Of a stretch of DNA of 32,693 bases, positions 24,087 to 30,380 are shown one piece after another; the first letter of the stretch is position 1; each line of letters starts with the position of its first letter. The notes under the pieces were generated by a model. The model was given only the letters and a program-made list of their open reading frames with translations. It was not told the origin of the DNA and did no database searches. Both the position numbers and the translations under genes were made by a program. The stretch comes from Clostridiales bacterium (lineage in GTDB: Bacteria > Bacillota > Clostridia > Christensenellales > Aristaeellaceae), in NCBI GenBank assembly GCA_004554085.1, contig SFNY01000022.1, forward strand, positions 1 through 32,693. Direction: 5' to 3'.

Positions 24087-24270
24087 GGGTTTTGCCTCCT
24101 TTGTTTTCGTCAGGCCGGGCCTCCGAGGCCGTCGCGGCCTCGCCCAGCCTTGCAAGCAGCTCCGTCACCCGGATCAGCTCGGCCTCTGGCGCCTCCCGCC
24201 ACAGGATTTCCGCCGCGCCGTCCGTCCGGCTGATCTGTATCCCATAGGGCACCTTAGCCACACGCACCAC
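24064..24270 (-). CDS. Hypothetical small early protein (68 aa)
   Basis: Probable start GTG 24270, overlapping the stop of the upstream gene by 17 bases, with no strong ribosome site of its own, so translation is likely coupled. Sequence: VAKVPYGIQISRTDG, a helix (EAELIRVTELLARLGEAATA) and a Lys/Gly-rich tail. Not recognised. The start is uncertain. Confidence 0.5.
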   Translation of the reverse strand: MVRVAKVPYGIQISRTDGAAEILWREAPEAELIRVTELLARLGEAATASEARPDENKGGKTHDGGGKA

Positions 24271-24481
24271 GCCAGTCCGCCAGATACCAGTCCATGGCCT
24301 GCACGTCTTCCAGCGTGGGCGACCAGGGCGCACCCTGGCCCGGGCTGATCAAAAACGCCTGCATGCCCTCCGTCTCACAGGACGGGAGCACCGGCACCAT
24401 CAGCACACCCTCCGGCATGCCAGGGCGGCGGATGCCCACGCGCCGCGCCTGGGCCGTGTATAGGGCCGTCAAAGCATCCAT
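24254..24481 (-). CDS. DUF2829/Tad2-like small protein (candidate anti-Thoeris)
   Basis: A 75-residue protein with GAGGAGG 8 bases before ATG 24481. The N-terminal ALxxLxxAxxRRVGIRRPGM and C-terminal GAPWSPTLEDVQAMDWYLAD follow the layout of DUF2829 proteins (short helix, R/G turn, then PWxxSxxDxxAxDW). Tad2 of that family binds the Thoeris signalling molecule and blocks that defence. The match is by eye and short, so the assignment is tentative. It sits among small early genes, where anti-defence genes are common. Confidence 0.5.
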   Translation of the reverse strand: MDALTALYTAQARRVGIRRPGMPEGVLMVPVLPSCETEGMQAFLISPGQGAPWSPTLEDVQAMDWYLADWRGACG

Positions 24482-24494
24482 GTTTGCGCCCTCC

Positions 24495-24641
24495 TCATAC
24501 AGCGGTCTTTTGCATATCCTCTGCAATCAGCACGCCCTGGACAACGCCCAGCAGCAGCGCAGCCACAGCCTCCTGCTTGTCCTTCGGCACCAGTGCAACC
24601 GCCTGCGCCAGTTCAGCCACATAATCAGTGTTTTCGTTCAT
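24495..24641 (-). CDS. Very small early protein (48 aa)
   Basis: GGAGG lies 7 bases before ATG 24641. The 48 residues (MNENTDYVAELAQAVALVPK...) predict two helices: an acidic one and a hydrophobic one (AVAALLLGVVQGVLIAEDM). Similar short helical proteins occur in early regions of Firmicutes phages. Function unknown. Confidence 0.6.
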   Translation of the reverse strand: MNENTDYVAELAQAVALVPKDKQEAVAALLLGVVQGVLIAEDMQKTAV

Positions 24642-24662
24642 CGCGATACCTCCATTCTTCGC

Positions 24663-24691
24663 TTGACGCTTTCCACCCCAGATGCTACCAT
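24663..24691 (+). promoter_or_regulatory. Sigma-A-like promoter for the 24725 gene
   Basis: TTGACG, 17 bases, TACCAT, followed 18 bases later by AAAGGAGG. It gives the plus-strand gene at 24725 its own promoter inside a region otherwise transcribed leftward. Confidence 0.55.
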
Positions 24692-24724
24692 GCTTGTACA
24701 CACCGCACAAAGGAGGCGCATCAT

Positions 24725-25183
24725 GTGTCCATCACCTGTCCGTTTGAGTCCGCCGAGGATCTCCTGCGCTACGTTGCCGCGCAGGATCCCGCCCAGGTCA
24801 ATCTCGGGAATCGTATGACCCATGCCTTCGTTGTCCAGCTTCTCGCTTGCCGATGGATCGAGTCCGTCGATGTCTCGGTCACTTCGCTCAGCCCTGACGA
24901 TCCGTTGTTCCCGGAGCCTGTTCCCGATCCTGACGGGGACGAAATCGCCATCTACGCCTGTACCCACGCCGGGCTTGCACACCTTGCTGCGCAGGACGCC
25001 ATCGCCGCGCAGTTACGTCAGCAGCAGCTTGAGCAGCAGCGTCAGCGCGATGCAGACCGCGCCGAGGCAGAAAAGCGAGAGCAGATACACCGGCGTGAAG
25101 ATCGGGTGTGGCGGGTACTCGCTCTGGTTGTTCCCTCCGTTGTGTCTATGTTCTGCGTCTGGCTCACGGCTTTGCTCCGATAG
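24725..25183 (+). CDS. Membrane-anchored accessory protein with coiled coil (152 aa)
   Basis: GTG 24725 is 8 bases after AGGAGG (24711-24716); an out-of-frame ATG at 24723 gives only a short frame. Residues ~1-95 are globular (FESAEDLLRYVAAQDPAQVN, then IAIYACTHAGLAHLA, a winged-helix-like end). Residues ~95-128 are a Gln/Arg/Glu-rich coiled coil, and ~130-150 a membrane helix (VWRVLALVVPSVVSMFCVWL). It runs against the early operon and its last 171 bases are antisense to the 25360 gene. Having its own promoter suggests expression in the prophage state. Function unknown. Confidence 0.7.
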   Translation: MSITCPFESAEDLLRYVAAQDPAQVNLGNRMTHAFVVQLLACRWIESVDVSVTSLSPDDPLFPEPVPDPDGDEIAIYACTHAGLAHLAAQDAIAAQLRQQQLEQQRQRDADRAEAEKREQIHRREDRVWRVLALVVPSVVSMFCVWLTALLR

Positions 25184-25360
25184 CACCGACAGCGGAACCG
25201 GCTCCACCTCTACAAGCCCAGTCCAGTACCAGCATTCCTCCAGCAGCGTCATGCGGTAGTAGGCTTCATGCCCCGCATTGTCCCGCACCCTCCACAGGTA
25301 GATCGTTTCTCCGTAGGCCGTCACAGCGCAGCAAGGTCTACGGAGCTTCTTTTTGTCCAC
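25013..25360 (-). CDS. Small membrane protein, first gene of the early operon (115 aa)
   Basis: GTG 25360 is preceded by GGAGGTGA. The protein begins with a basic stretch (MDKKKLRRPCCAVTAYGE), has an aromatic beta-like core (EAYYRMTLLEECWYWTGLVE) and ends with a membrane helix (PVYLLSLFCLGAVCIALTLL). It is the first gene after the leftward promoter at 25403-25431. Its 3' half is antisense to the 24725-25183 gene, yet both frames have good ribosome sites and membrane helices. Function unknown. Confidence 0.65.
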   Translation of the reverse strand: MDKKKLRRPCCAVTAYGETIYLWRVRDNAGHEAYYRMTLLEECWYWTGLVEVEPVPLSVLSEQSREPDAEHRHNGGNNQSEYPPHPIFTPVYLLSLFCLGAVCIALTLLLKLLLT

Positions 25361-25373
25361 TGGTTATCACCTC

Positions 25374-25417
25374 CGTTTCGCGGAATACTCGTTTCGTTTT
25401 TTATGATAACCGTTTCG
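25374..25417. promoter_or_regulatory. Three CGTTTCG repeats: candidate repressor operators
   Basis: CGTTTCG occurs at 25374-25380, 25390-25396 and 25411-25417. The third lies between the -35 and -10 of the leftward promoter and the others just downstream of it. ATAACCG (25406-25412) and CGGTTAT (25457-25463) form a wider inverted pair across the two promoters. Probable binding sites for the repressor at 25500. Confidence 0.55.
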
Positions 25418-25431
25418 TGTATTTTTGTCAA
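25403..25431 (-). promoter_or_regulatory. Leftward early promoter
   Basis: On the minus strand TTGACA (25431-25426), 17 bases, TATCAT (25408-25403), close to consensus. It drives the early operon beginning at 25360 and is overlapped by CGTTTCG repeats. Confidence 0.85.
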
Positions 25432-25449
25432 TAAGTTTTTTGTATTATA

Positions 25450-25478
25450 TTGCTTTCGGTTATTTTTCGTGCTATGAT
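25450..25478 (+). promoter_or_regulatory. Rightward repressor promoter
   Basis: TTGCTT, 17 bases, TATGAT, ending 21 bases before the repressor ATG. It is divergent from the leftward promoter with starts about 90 bases apart, forming the lysis-lysogeny switch. Confidence 0.7.
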
Positions 25479-25499
25479 AGGATGGAAAGGAGGCAAATC

Positions 25500-25970
25500 A
25501 TGACAATCAATGACAGAATTAAGCAGGTAAGAAAAACGCTCATGCTCACCCAGATCGCTTTCGGCGAGAAAATCTGCTTGTCACAAGGCAGGCTCACGGC
25601 TGTCGAAGCCAATAAGGGGAACGTCACCGAGCGCACAATCAAACTGGTCTGCTCGGCGTACAACGTCTCCGAGCATTGGCTCCGCACCGGCGAGGGCAAC
25701 ATGTTCAACCCGCCGGACAGCATGGTTGACGGCCTGGTCGGCAAGTTCGACTTTCCAGCCATCGTTGCGCAGATGCTCCGGGCCTACGAGGGCCTTGGCA
25801 AGGAGCAGCAGGCTGCTGTCCTGCACTATGCCCGGCGCGTAATCGCGGGCGTGCTGGAGGGTGCAACCGTGGAGGAAAAGGTGGACGCATACCGCCAGGA
25901 ACTCCTGTTGGAAAAAGAAGCACAAACATCGTCAGCTTCACAGACTGGCGGCGCAAGCGTCAACGAGTAA
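25500..25970 (+). CDS. CI-like XRE-family repressor
   Basis: A 156-residue protein with AAAGGAGG 7 bases before ATG 25500. The N-terminal helix-turn-helix is MTINDRIKQVRKTLMLTQIA, then FGEKICLSQGRLTAVEANKG, ERTIKLVCSAYNVSEHWLRT and GEGNMF, the usual HTH_3 layout with the conserved WLRTGEG end. The C-terminal ~75 residues are helical; no peptidase (LexA-type) domain is present, so RecA-induced self-cleavage is not expected. It should repress the leftward promoter and probably control its own. Confidence 0.88.
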   Translation: MTINDRIKQVRKTLMLTQIAFGEKICLSQGRLTAVEANKGNVTERTIKLVCSAYNVSEHWLRTGEGNMFNPPDSMVDGLVGKFDFPAIVAQMLRAYEGLGKEQQAAVLHYARRVIAGVLEGATVEEKVDAYRQELLLEKEAQTSSASQTGGASVNE

Positions 25971-26006
25971 AGTCATTCGAGCCAGGAGAGTAAGGAGGGT
26001 TAGGTC

Positions 26007-26384
26007 ATGGATGAAGAAAAGCGCAGTTCCCCCATGAAGTACATCTTTGTTTTCTTTCTTGTCGGATTCGTCATCGCTCTGGTCGCGTCAGGCATCTCCA
26101 GCCTTGCCAACGCGAACCCGCAGCGGCGGCTTGAGGAAGCGGTGGGAGGCATCAATCTCACTTTGTCCGACAAAGCAAAGTCTGATATCAACAAGGGCAT
26201 CGAGGCCGGAAAAGCTGATGCCGCGTATGACTACGCCATGCACATTTACGATGGCGATCCTGTCGATGTTCTCGGGTACCTTGCAGACGAGTACCTTGAT
26301 GACGGCGTCCTGGATGACAGCGAATATGCCCACATGAAGGAAGTAACAGAGCAGATCAGCGACCTCGCATCTGGTGGGAATTGA
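26007..26384 (+). CDS. Membrane-anchored tape-measure mimic; candidate superinfection-exclusion protein
   Basis: A 125-residue protein with AAGGAGGG before ATG 26007, 36 bases after the repressor and in the same operon. A short basic/acidic N-terminus precedes a membrane helix (~12-32, YIFVFFLVGFVIALVASG). From residue 36, ANPQRRLEEAVGGINLTLSD onward matches the phage's own tape measure from residue 562 (NEPARRLQESLEGINVTLSE onward), 21 of 41 identical without gaps. The tape measure also has a hydrophobic stretch just before. The expected topology puts the copied part outside the membrane. Location between repressor and integrase is typical of exclusion genes such as Ltp of phage TP-J34, which acts on the tape measure. 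The exclusion role is inferred. Confidence 0.72.
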   Translation: MDEEKRSSPMKYIFVFFLVGFVIALVASGISSLANANPQRRLEEAVGGINLTLSDKAKSDINKGIEAGKADAAYDYAMHIYDGDPVDVLGYLADEYLDDGVLDDSEYAHMKEVTEQISDLASGGN

Positions 26385-26478
26385 CATGGTATCGTTTTTC
26401 TTCCGCTACCCGTATCATTTCCATCGGGCAGCACAAAAGCCACGAAAGCCAGGCAAATCAACGCTTTCCGGGCACGGC

Positions 26479-26501
26479 TATCGAAAGTATCAAAAGTATC
26501 G
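26479..26501 (+). repeat. Tandem 9-base repeats upstream of the integrase
   Basis: TATCGAAAG, TATCAAAAG and TATCG follow one another at 26479, 26488 and 26497. Together with nearby GTATC motifs (26393 region and 26553-26559) they may be integrase- or excisionase-related sites. The rest of the 189-base gap between the membrane protein and integrase holds no gene that I can support. Confidence 0.45.
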
Positions 26502-26513
26502 CCCAAAAAACAT

Positions 26514-26543
26514 GGGGTATGGGGAATATTGACCCCATACCCC
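26514..26543. terminator. Perfect 11-bp inverted repeat before the integrase (possible terminator)
   Basis: GGGGTATGGGG and CCCCATACCCC flank an 8-base loop, followed by TTTT on the plus strand and, after three bases, TTTTTT on the minus strand. It could end the repressor operon, insulating the integrase. Alternatively it is a protein-binding palindrome. Confidence 0.55.
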
Positions 26544-26573
26544 TTTTCCGACGGTATCAAGGAGGCGCACACC

Positions 26574-28166
26574 ATGGTCGCACGCGGTTACATCCGGGTT
26601 TCCACCGATGAGCAGGCCCGCAATGGCGAGTCCATCCCAGCCCAGACAAAAATTCTCGAGGCCCAGGCGCTCATCAAAGGCTATGATGATTTCAAAATCT
26701 ATATCGACGACGGCTACTCCGGGCGCTCCCTCCAGCGTCCCGCCGTCCAGCAGCTGCTCAAGGAGTGCGGCGAGGGGACGGTGGACGTGGTGCTGGTCTG
26801 GAAGCTGGATCGCCTGTCCCGTTCCCTGCGGGATATCCTCACCATCATCGAGGACATTTTCACCCCACACGGCGTTGCCCTGATCTCCGCCACCGAGTCC
26901 ATCGACTCATCCACCCCCGCGGGCCGCGCCATGCTGTCCGTGCTGGGCACCTTCGCCCAGTTTGAGCGGGAGCAGGACTCCGAGCGCGTCAGCATGGTAC
27001 ACAAATCCCTGGCCAGGGACTGCCGCTTCCTGGGCGGCCCTGTGCCCCTGGGTTATAAGATCGTGGACAAGCACTACGCCATCGATGAGGCCACCGCACC
27101 CATCGTCCGCCGGGTGTTTGATATGTACATCCATCGCGAGGGCTACGCCGAGATCCTCCGCTACCTGGGCAGCCAGGGCGTCACCACCGCCTTCGGCAGC
27201 CCCTACACCAAGTCCACCCTCAACCACCTGCTGGCCAACGAGCGCTACAACGGCACCTATATCCACAACCGCCTTGCCGCAGCCGACGCCAAGGGGCATC
27301 GCAGCTCCAGCCGCATCAAGCCTGACGAGGAGCAGATCCGTATCCCCGGCGGCATCCCGGCCATCATCGACATGGAGACCTGGCATGCAGCGTGTGCCAT
27401 CCGGGAGGAGTACCGGCAGTATTCAGGGCGGCAATCCGGGCGCGTCCGCTTTTTGCTTTCCGGCCTGTGCCGCTGCGGCGTATGCGGCGCGCCAATGGTG
27501 GTGGACACAGCCGGCACGGATCGCAACGGAAACCGCCAGCGCTACTATACCTGCAAGCGCCGCTGCGTTTCCGCAGCACGCAAGGAGAAGATCGAGGCCG
27601 CAGCCATCGATGCGCTCCTCCAGCTGAGCGCCTCCCCCGAGCTGATCGAGCAGGCCTGCGACGCCGCCAACGCCCTGGCTGCCTCTCGGTCCGAGTCCAC
27701 CGACGCCGAAAAACAGGCCCTGCAGACCGAGTATGATGATCTCACCGCGCGGATCCGCAACCTCAACGCCGCCCTGGCCACCGCCCACACCGACGCCCCG
27801 CAGTCCGTCCTGGCCTCCATCGCCGATCTGGAGCGCCAGCAAGCCTCCGTCTCCCGCCGCCTCGACGCGCTCGCCCCCCAGCGCCCCTACGATTCCCGCC
27901 AGCTCCTCCACGCCATCAACGGCATCAATGCCATCAAAAAAATACCGTCCGCAGAGGTGCAAACCCTTCTGCAGACGGCATTTTCGCAAGTCGCCATCGA
28001 TCAGGATACCTATGCTTTCATCCTGACTGGCACTTGTGCAGTGGAGATGAGAGATGTACGCATAAAGGCATGCGTATATCGCCACCTGAAAGCACAAAAA
28101 AGAGCAGGTATATCACTCCATGTTACTTGTGATACCTATGATACCTTAATTTATAACTACATATAA
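26574..28166 (+). CDS. int: Large serine recombinase (phage integrase)
   Basis: A 530-residue protein with AAGGAGG before ATG 26574. The catalytic domain starts MVARGYIRVSTDEQARNGES with nucleophile Ser10, and WKLDRLSRSLRD provides active-site Arg residues. The recombinase domain includes FLGGPVPLGYKIVDKHYAID and FGSPYTKSTLNHLLANERYN. The zinc ribbon is LCRCGVCGAPM...YTCKRRC, followed by a coiled coil (~residues 385-445). It integrates and excises the phage at attP/attB. The last ~40 codons are AT-rich, unlike the rest, and merge into the attP candidate. Confidence 0.95.
   Translation: MVARGYIRVSTDEQARNGESIPAQTKILEAQALIKGYDDFKIYIDDGYSGRSLQRPAVQQLLKECGEGTVDVVLVWKLDRLSRSLRDILTIIEDIFTPHGVALISATESIDSSTPAGRAMLSVLGTFAQFEREQDSERVSMVHKSLARDCRFLGGPVPLGYKIVDKHYAIDEATAPIVRRVFDMYIHREGYAEILRYLGSQGVTTAFGSPYTKSTLNHLLANERYNGTYIHNRLAAADAKGHRSSSRIKPDEEQIRIPGGIPAIIDMETWHAACAIREEYRQYSGRQSGRVRFLLSGLCRCGVCGAPMVVDTAGTDRNGNRQRYYTCKRRCVSAARKEKIEAAAIDALLQLSASPELIEQACDAANALAASRSESTDAEKQALQTEYDDLTARIRNLNAALATAHTDAPQSVLASIADLERQQASVSRRLDALAPQRPYDSRQLLHAINGINAIKKIPSAEVQTLLQTAFSQVAIDQDTYAFILTGTCAVEMRDVRIKACVYRHLKAQKRAGISLHVTCDTYDTLIYNYI
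28129..28145 (+). repeat. Tandem GATACC sites at the integrase 3' end
   Basis: GTGATACC (28129-28136) and ATGATACC (28138-28145) lie 9 bases apart inside the last codons of the integrase. The same motif forms the arms of the inverted repeat at 28183-28232, suggesting integrase recognition. Confidence 0.5.
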
Positions 28167-28182
28167 ATGCGCAAAATCCATG

Positions 28183-28232
28183 TGGTATCATTTTATGTAT
28201 CAAAATTTATTGATGATAAAAAAGTGATACCA
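28183..28232. other. Candidate attP site
   Basis: A 50-base imperfect inverted repeat beginning 17 bases after the integrase stop. Outer arms TGGTATCA and TGATACCA are perfect, 12 of the outer 14 pairs match, and the centre (near 28207-28208) is AT-rich. Length, symmetry and location next to the integrase fit attP sites of large serine integrases. It should be intact in a circular phage molecule. Between here and 28436 I see no supported gene. Confidence 0.5.
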
Positions 28233-28436
28233 TATTGCAAGCCCCCATGTTTTCCATCCACCACTTTTTCGCAGAAAAAAGGCAGGTGAATGTCCGGTTT
28301 CGGCGCCTTTCCAGGAAAACTTTTTCGACGGGGGGGTATGCGTTTCTTTTACCGGTCAGCACCCTGCCCGGCGTATAAACATCGTGCAACGCAGCCAGCG
28401 CCTCGCGTTCCCCCGCGCGCCTCAACGCAGCGCAAA

Positions 28437-28487
28437 ATTTACCCAAATAGTTTTGAATTTACCCTTTACATTTTACCCAATCGGGTA
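28437..28487 (+). promoter_or_regulatory. Operator cluster: TTTACCC repeats and TACCC-N4-GGGTA palindrome
   Basis: ATTTACCC occurs at 28437-28444 and 28457-28464. The palindrome TACCC AATC GGGTA (28474-28487) fills the spacer of the promoter. A repressor bound there would block RNA polymerase. The HTH protein encoded in the same operon (29046) is the obvious candidate. Confidence 0.6.
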
Positions 28488-28493
28488 TATAAT
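28465..28493 (+). promoter_or_regulatory. Promoter of the accessory operon
   Basis: TTTACA, 17 bases, TATAAT, a near-consensus sigma-A promoter 51 bases before the first gene (28545). An operator palindrome occupies the spacer. Confidence 0.85.
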
Positions 28494-28544
28494 AGAGACA
28501 ACAAAAGGAGCTGAGCCCCTGGCCCGGCTGAAAGGATGGACACC

Positions 28545-29033
28545 ATGGCAATCGCTAAGATCACCCTCAGCTGCAGCCAGTGCGGCAACACCTTCGAGCA
28601 TCGCAAGGAGTGCCGCAACCGCGCCGACGCCGACAGCCATGAAGCCTGGGCGAAGGAGAACATCGACCTCTGCCCCGCCTGCTACCGCGCACAGCAGCAG
28701 CAGCGCGCCCAGGCCGCCGTCCTCGCCGCCCTGGAAAGCCACGGCATCACCCTCCCCCAGCTGACCGGCGCCAGCGATAAGCAGATCGCCTATGCCCAGT
28801 CCGTCAGGATCCGCACACTGGCAGACAGCATCAGCATGATGGACGCCTACATCAATTTCGAGGCCAAGGCGCAGAAGGTGTCCGCAGATCCGGCGTTTGC
28901 CAGGCAGTGCGAGGCCCACGGCCTGTCCGTCGCCGAGGCCATCACCCAGGCCCGCCACGCGCGCTGCCTGGACAAGCTGCACCTGGCCCTCACCGCCGCC
29001 ACCGCCCGCGACATCCTGGACAACCTGAACTAA
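28545..29033 (+). CDS. Zinc-ribbon accessory protein (162 aa)
   Basis: AAAGGA lies about 9 bases before ATG 28545; the earlier ATG 28536 overlaps that site. The N-terminal ribbon is CSQCGNTFEHRKECRNRADA with a second pair in LCPACYRAQQQQRAQAAVLA. A helical region and a C-terminal helical domain (LDKLHLALTAATARDILDNL) follow. Related zinc-ribbon proteins with an N-terminal CxxCGxxF are common on Clostridia phages and plasmids without assigned function. It is first in a three-gene rightward operon. Confidence 0.7.
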   Translation: MAIAKITLSCSQCGNTFEHRKECRNRADADSHEAWAKENIDLCPACYRAQQQQRAQAAVLAALESHGITLPQLTGASDKQIAYAQSVRIRTLADSISMMDAYINFEAKAQKVSADPAFARQCEAHGLSVAEAITQARHARCLDKLHLALTAATARDILDNLN

Positions 29034-29045
29034 GGAGGATCCGCC

Positions 29046-29612
29046 ATGTACACCATGACCGACGTTACCTTCAACCGCCTCGTCGGCGAGGCGCGCCGCT
29101 GCGCCGAAAATTTCCGCGCCCACCGCGACCAGCCCCGCCGCATCGAGGTGGAAGACGCCCGCTGGGAGATCCTGTGCATCGCCCTGGACGCAACGTCCGA
29201 GAGCCTGTACGCCCTCGTCCAGGCCTATGCCGCCGCTGAGGCACAGGCCATGGCCGACGATACCCGAAGCATCTTCGAACGCGCCATGGGCGCGCCCCTC
29301 CCCGTGGATCTGCTGCCCGACCACCCCCTGGAGCCCCTGGGTGCCGCAGCTGTCCAGCGGCTCTCCTGGCTGATCACCGGCCTGGAGGTGGCCCGCCGCA
29401 GCGCCGCCCGCGCGCCCCTGGCGTCCTCCCTGGCCCGCATCCGCAAGGCCCGCGGCCTGACCCAGGGCCAGCTTGCCTCCATGGTTGGATGCTATACCAA
29501 GGATATCTCCCGCTGGGAGCACGGCGAGCGCAACCCAAGCGGCAGAAACCTCGCCGCCCTGGCCGACGCCCTCGGCTGCTCCGTGGATGATCTCACCGCC
29601 CCCAACGCCTGA
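29046..29612 (+). CDS. HTH (XRE) regulator with unknown N-terminal domain (188 aa)
   Basis: AAGGAGG lies before ATG 29046, 12 bases after the previous gene. Residues 1-120 form an unrecognised helical domain. The C-terminal part is a full HTH_3 domain: LARIRKARGLTQGQLASMVG, CYTKDISRWEHGERNPSG, RNLAALADALGCSVDDL. It may autoregulate through the TACCC-N4-GGGTA operator, as Aca proteins do for anti-CRISPR operons. That link is inference. Confidence 0.78.
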   Translation: MYTMTDVTFNRLVGEARRCAENFRAHRDQPRRIEVEDARWEILCIALDATSESLYALVQAYAAAEAQAMADDTRSIFERAMGAPLPVDLLPDHPLEPLGAAAVQRLSWLITGLEVARRSAARAPLASSLARIRKARGLTQGQLASMVGCYTKDISRWEHGERNPSGRNLAALADALGCSVDDLTAPNA

Positions 29613-29624
29613 CAGGAGGACGCC

Positions 29625-30380
29625 ATGCCCCAGCAAGTCACATGCCCCATCTGCGGCCGCCCCGTGGCCCCGCCCCGCCGCACCTACTGCTCCGCCGCCT
29701 GCGCCGCCGATGGTCGCAAGGCCCGCAAGCGCGTCACCTTCCACCGCAAAAAGCCCGGAGGCCCCGTTTATTACCCCCGCACCTGCCCGGACTGTGGCCA
29801 GACCTACCAGGGCCACATCAAGTCCGTCCGCTGCCCGGACTGCCAGGCCGAGGCCAACCAAAGGCACAACGCTGAGTACGCCCGGCGCAAGCGCTCCGGC
29901 CACACCCGCCCCATCGGCAGCACCGACCTGTGCCAGCGCTGCGGCCAGCCCTATACCGTTGCCAGCGGCCTCCAGCGCTATTGCCCCGCCTGCGCCCACG
30001 TTGCCGTCCTGGATAACGTCCGCGCCGCCTCCGCCGCCTGGAACCGCGCTGCCTATGCCTCCCCCGAGGCCCGGGAGGCGAAGAACGCGAAAAGGCGCAA
30101 GGCCTGGAATACCCCCAGACCCTGCGCCCTGTGCGGCAAGCTCTTTGTCCCTGTCTCCCCCGCCCAGCAGCTGTGCAGCGACGCCTGCCGCACCGCCCGC
30201 CGGAAACAGCTCCAGCACGATGCCGACGCCCGACGCGCTGAAAAGCGCAGCGCCCAGGCCAAGGCTCGCCGCCAGGAGGAGCACGCCCTCCCCCAGGCTG
30301 AGCAGGAGCAGCTGCGGCTTGAGCGCAACGCCAAAGCCCGCGCCGCCTACGCCCGCCGGAAAGCGCGGAAAAGCCCTTGA
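29625..30380 (+). CDS. Multi-zinc-ribbon protein (251 aa)
   Basis: AGGAGG lies before ATG 29625, 12 bases after the HTH gene. Four CxxC...C units are visible: CPICGRP with YCSAAC, CPDCGQT with RCPDC, CQRCGQP with YCPAC, CALCGKL with LCSDAC. A basic helical C-terminus (ARRKQLQHDADARRAEKRSA) follows. It may bind nucleic acid. Its TGA lies inside the -35 box of the downstream RNA promoter. No family recognised. The 636-residue antisense frame over the operon is spurious. Confidence 0.7.
   Translation: MPQQVTCPICGRPVAPPRRTYCSAACAADGRKARKRVTFHRKKPGGPVYYPRTCPDCGQTYQGHIKSVRCPDCQAEANQRHNAEYARRKRSGHTRPIGSTDLCQRCGQPYTVASGLQRYCPACAHVAVLDNVRAASAAWNRAAYASPEAREAKNAKRRKAWNTPRPCALCGKLFVPVSPAQQLCSDACRTARRKQLQHDADARRAEKRSAQAKARRQEEHALPQAEQEQLRLERNAKARAAYARRKARKSP

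Noticed and set aside
24723..24818. ATG two bases before the GTG start of the 24725 gene
   Set aside because: It opens a 31-codon Pro/Arg-rich frame with no homology-like features; the GTG frame is long and structured.
24638..24982. 114-residue minus-strand frame opposite the 24725 gene
   Set aside because: No start signal and antisense composition; the plus-strand frame has promoter, ribosome site and domain structure.
26381..26418. Possible integrase promoter TTGACA with TATCAT
   Set aside because: The spacing is 26 bases, too long for sigma-A, and the first box overlaps the end of the membrane protein gene.
28207..28446. 79-residue minus-strand frame between attP candidate and accessory promoter
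   Set aside because: No ribosome site and no recognised motif; it crosses the attP candidate. Left as unassigned intergenic DNA.
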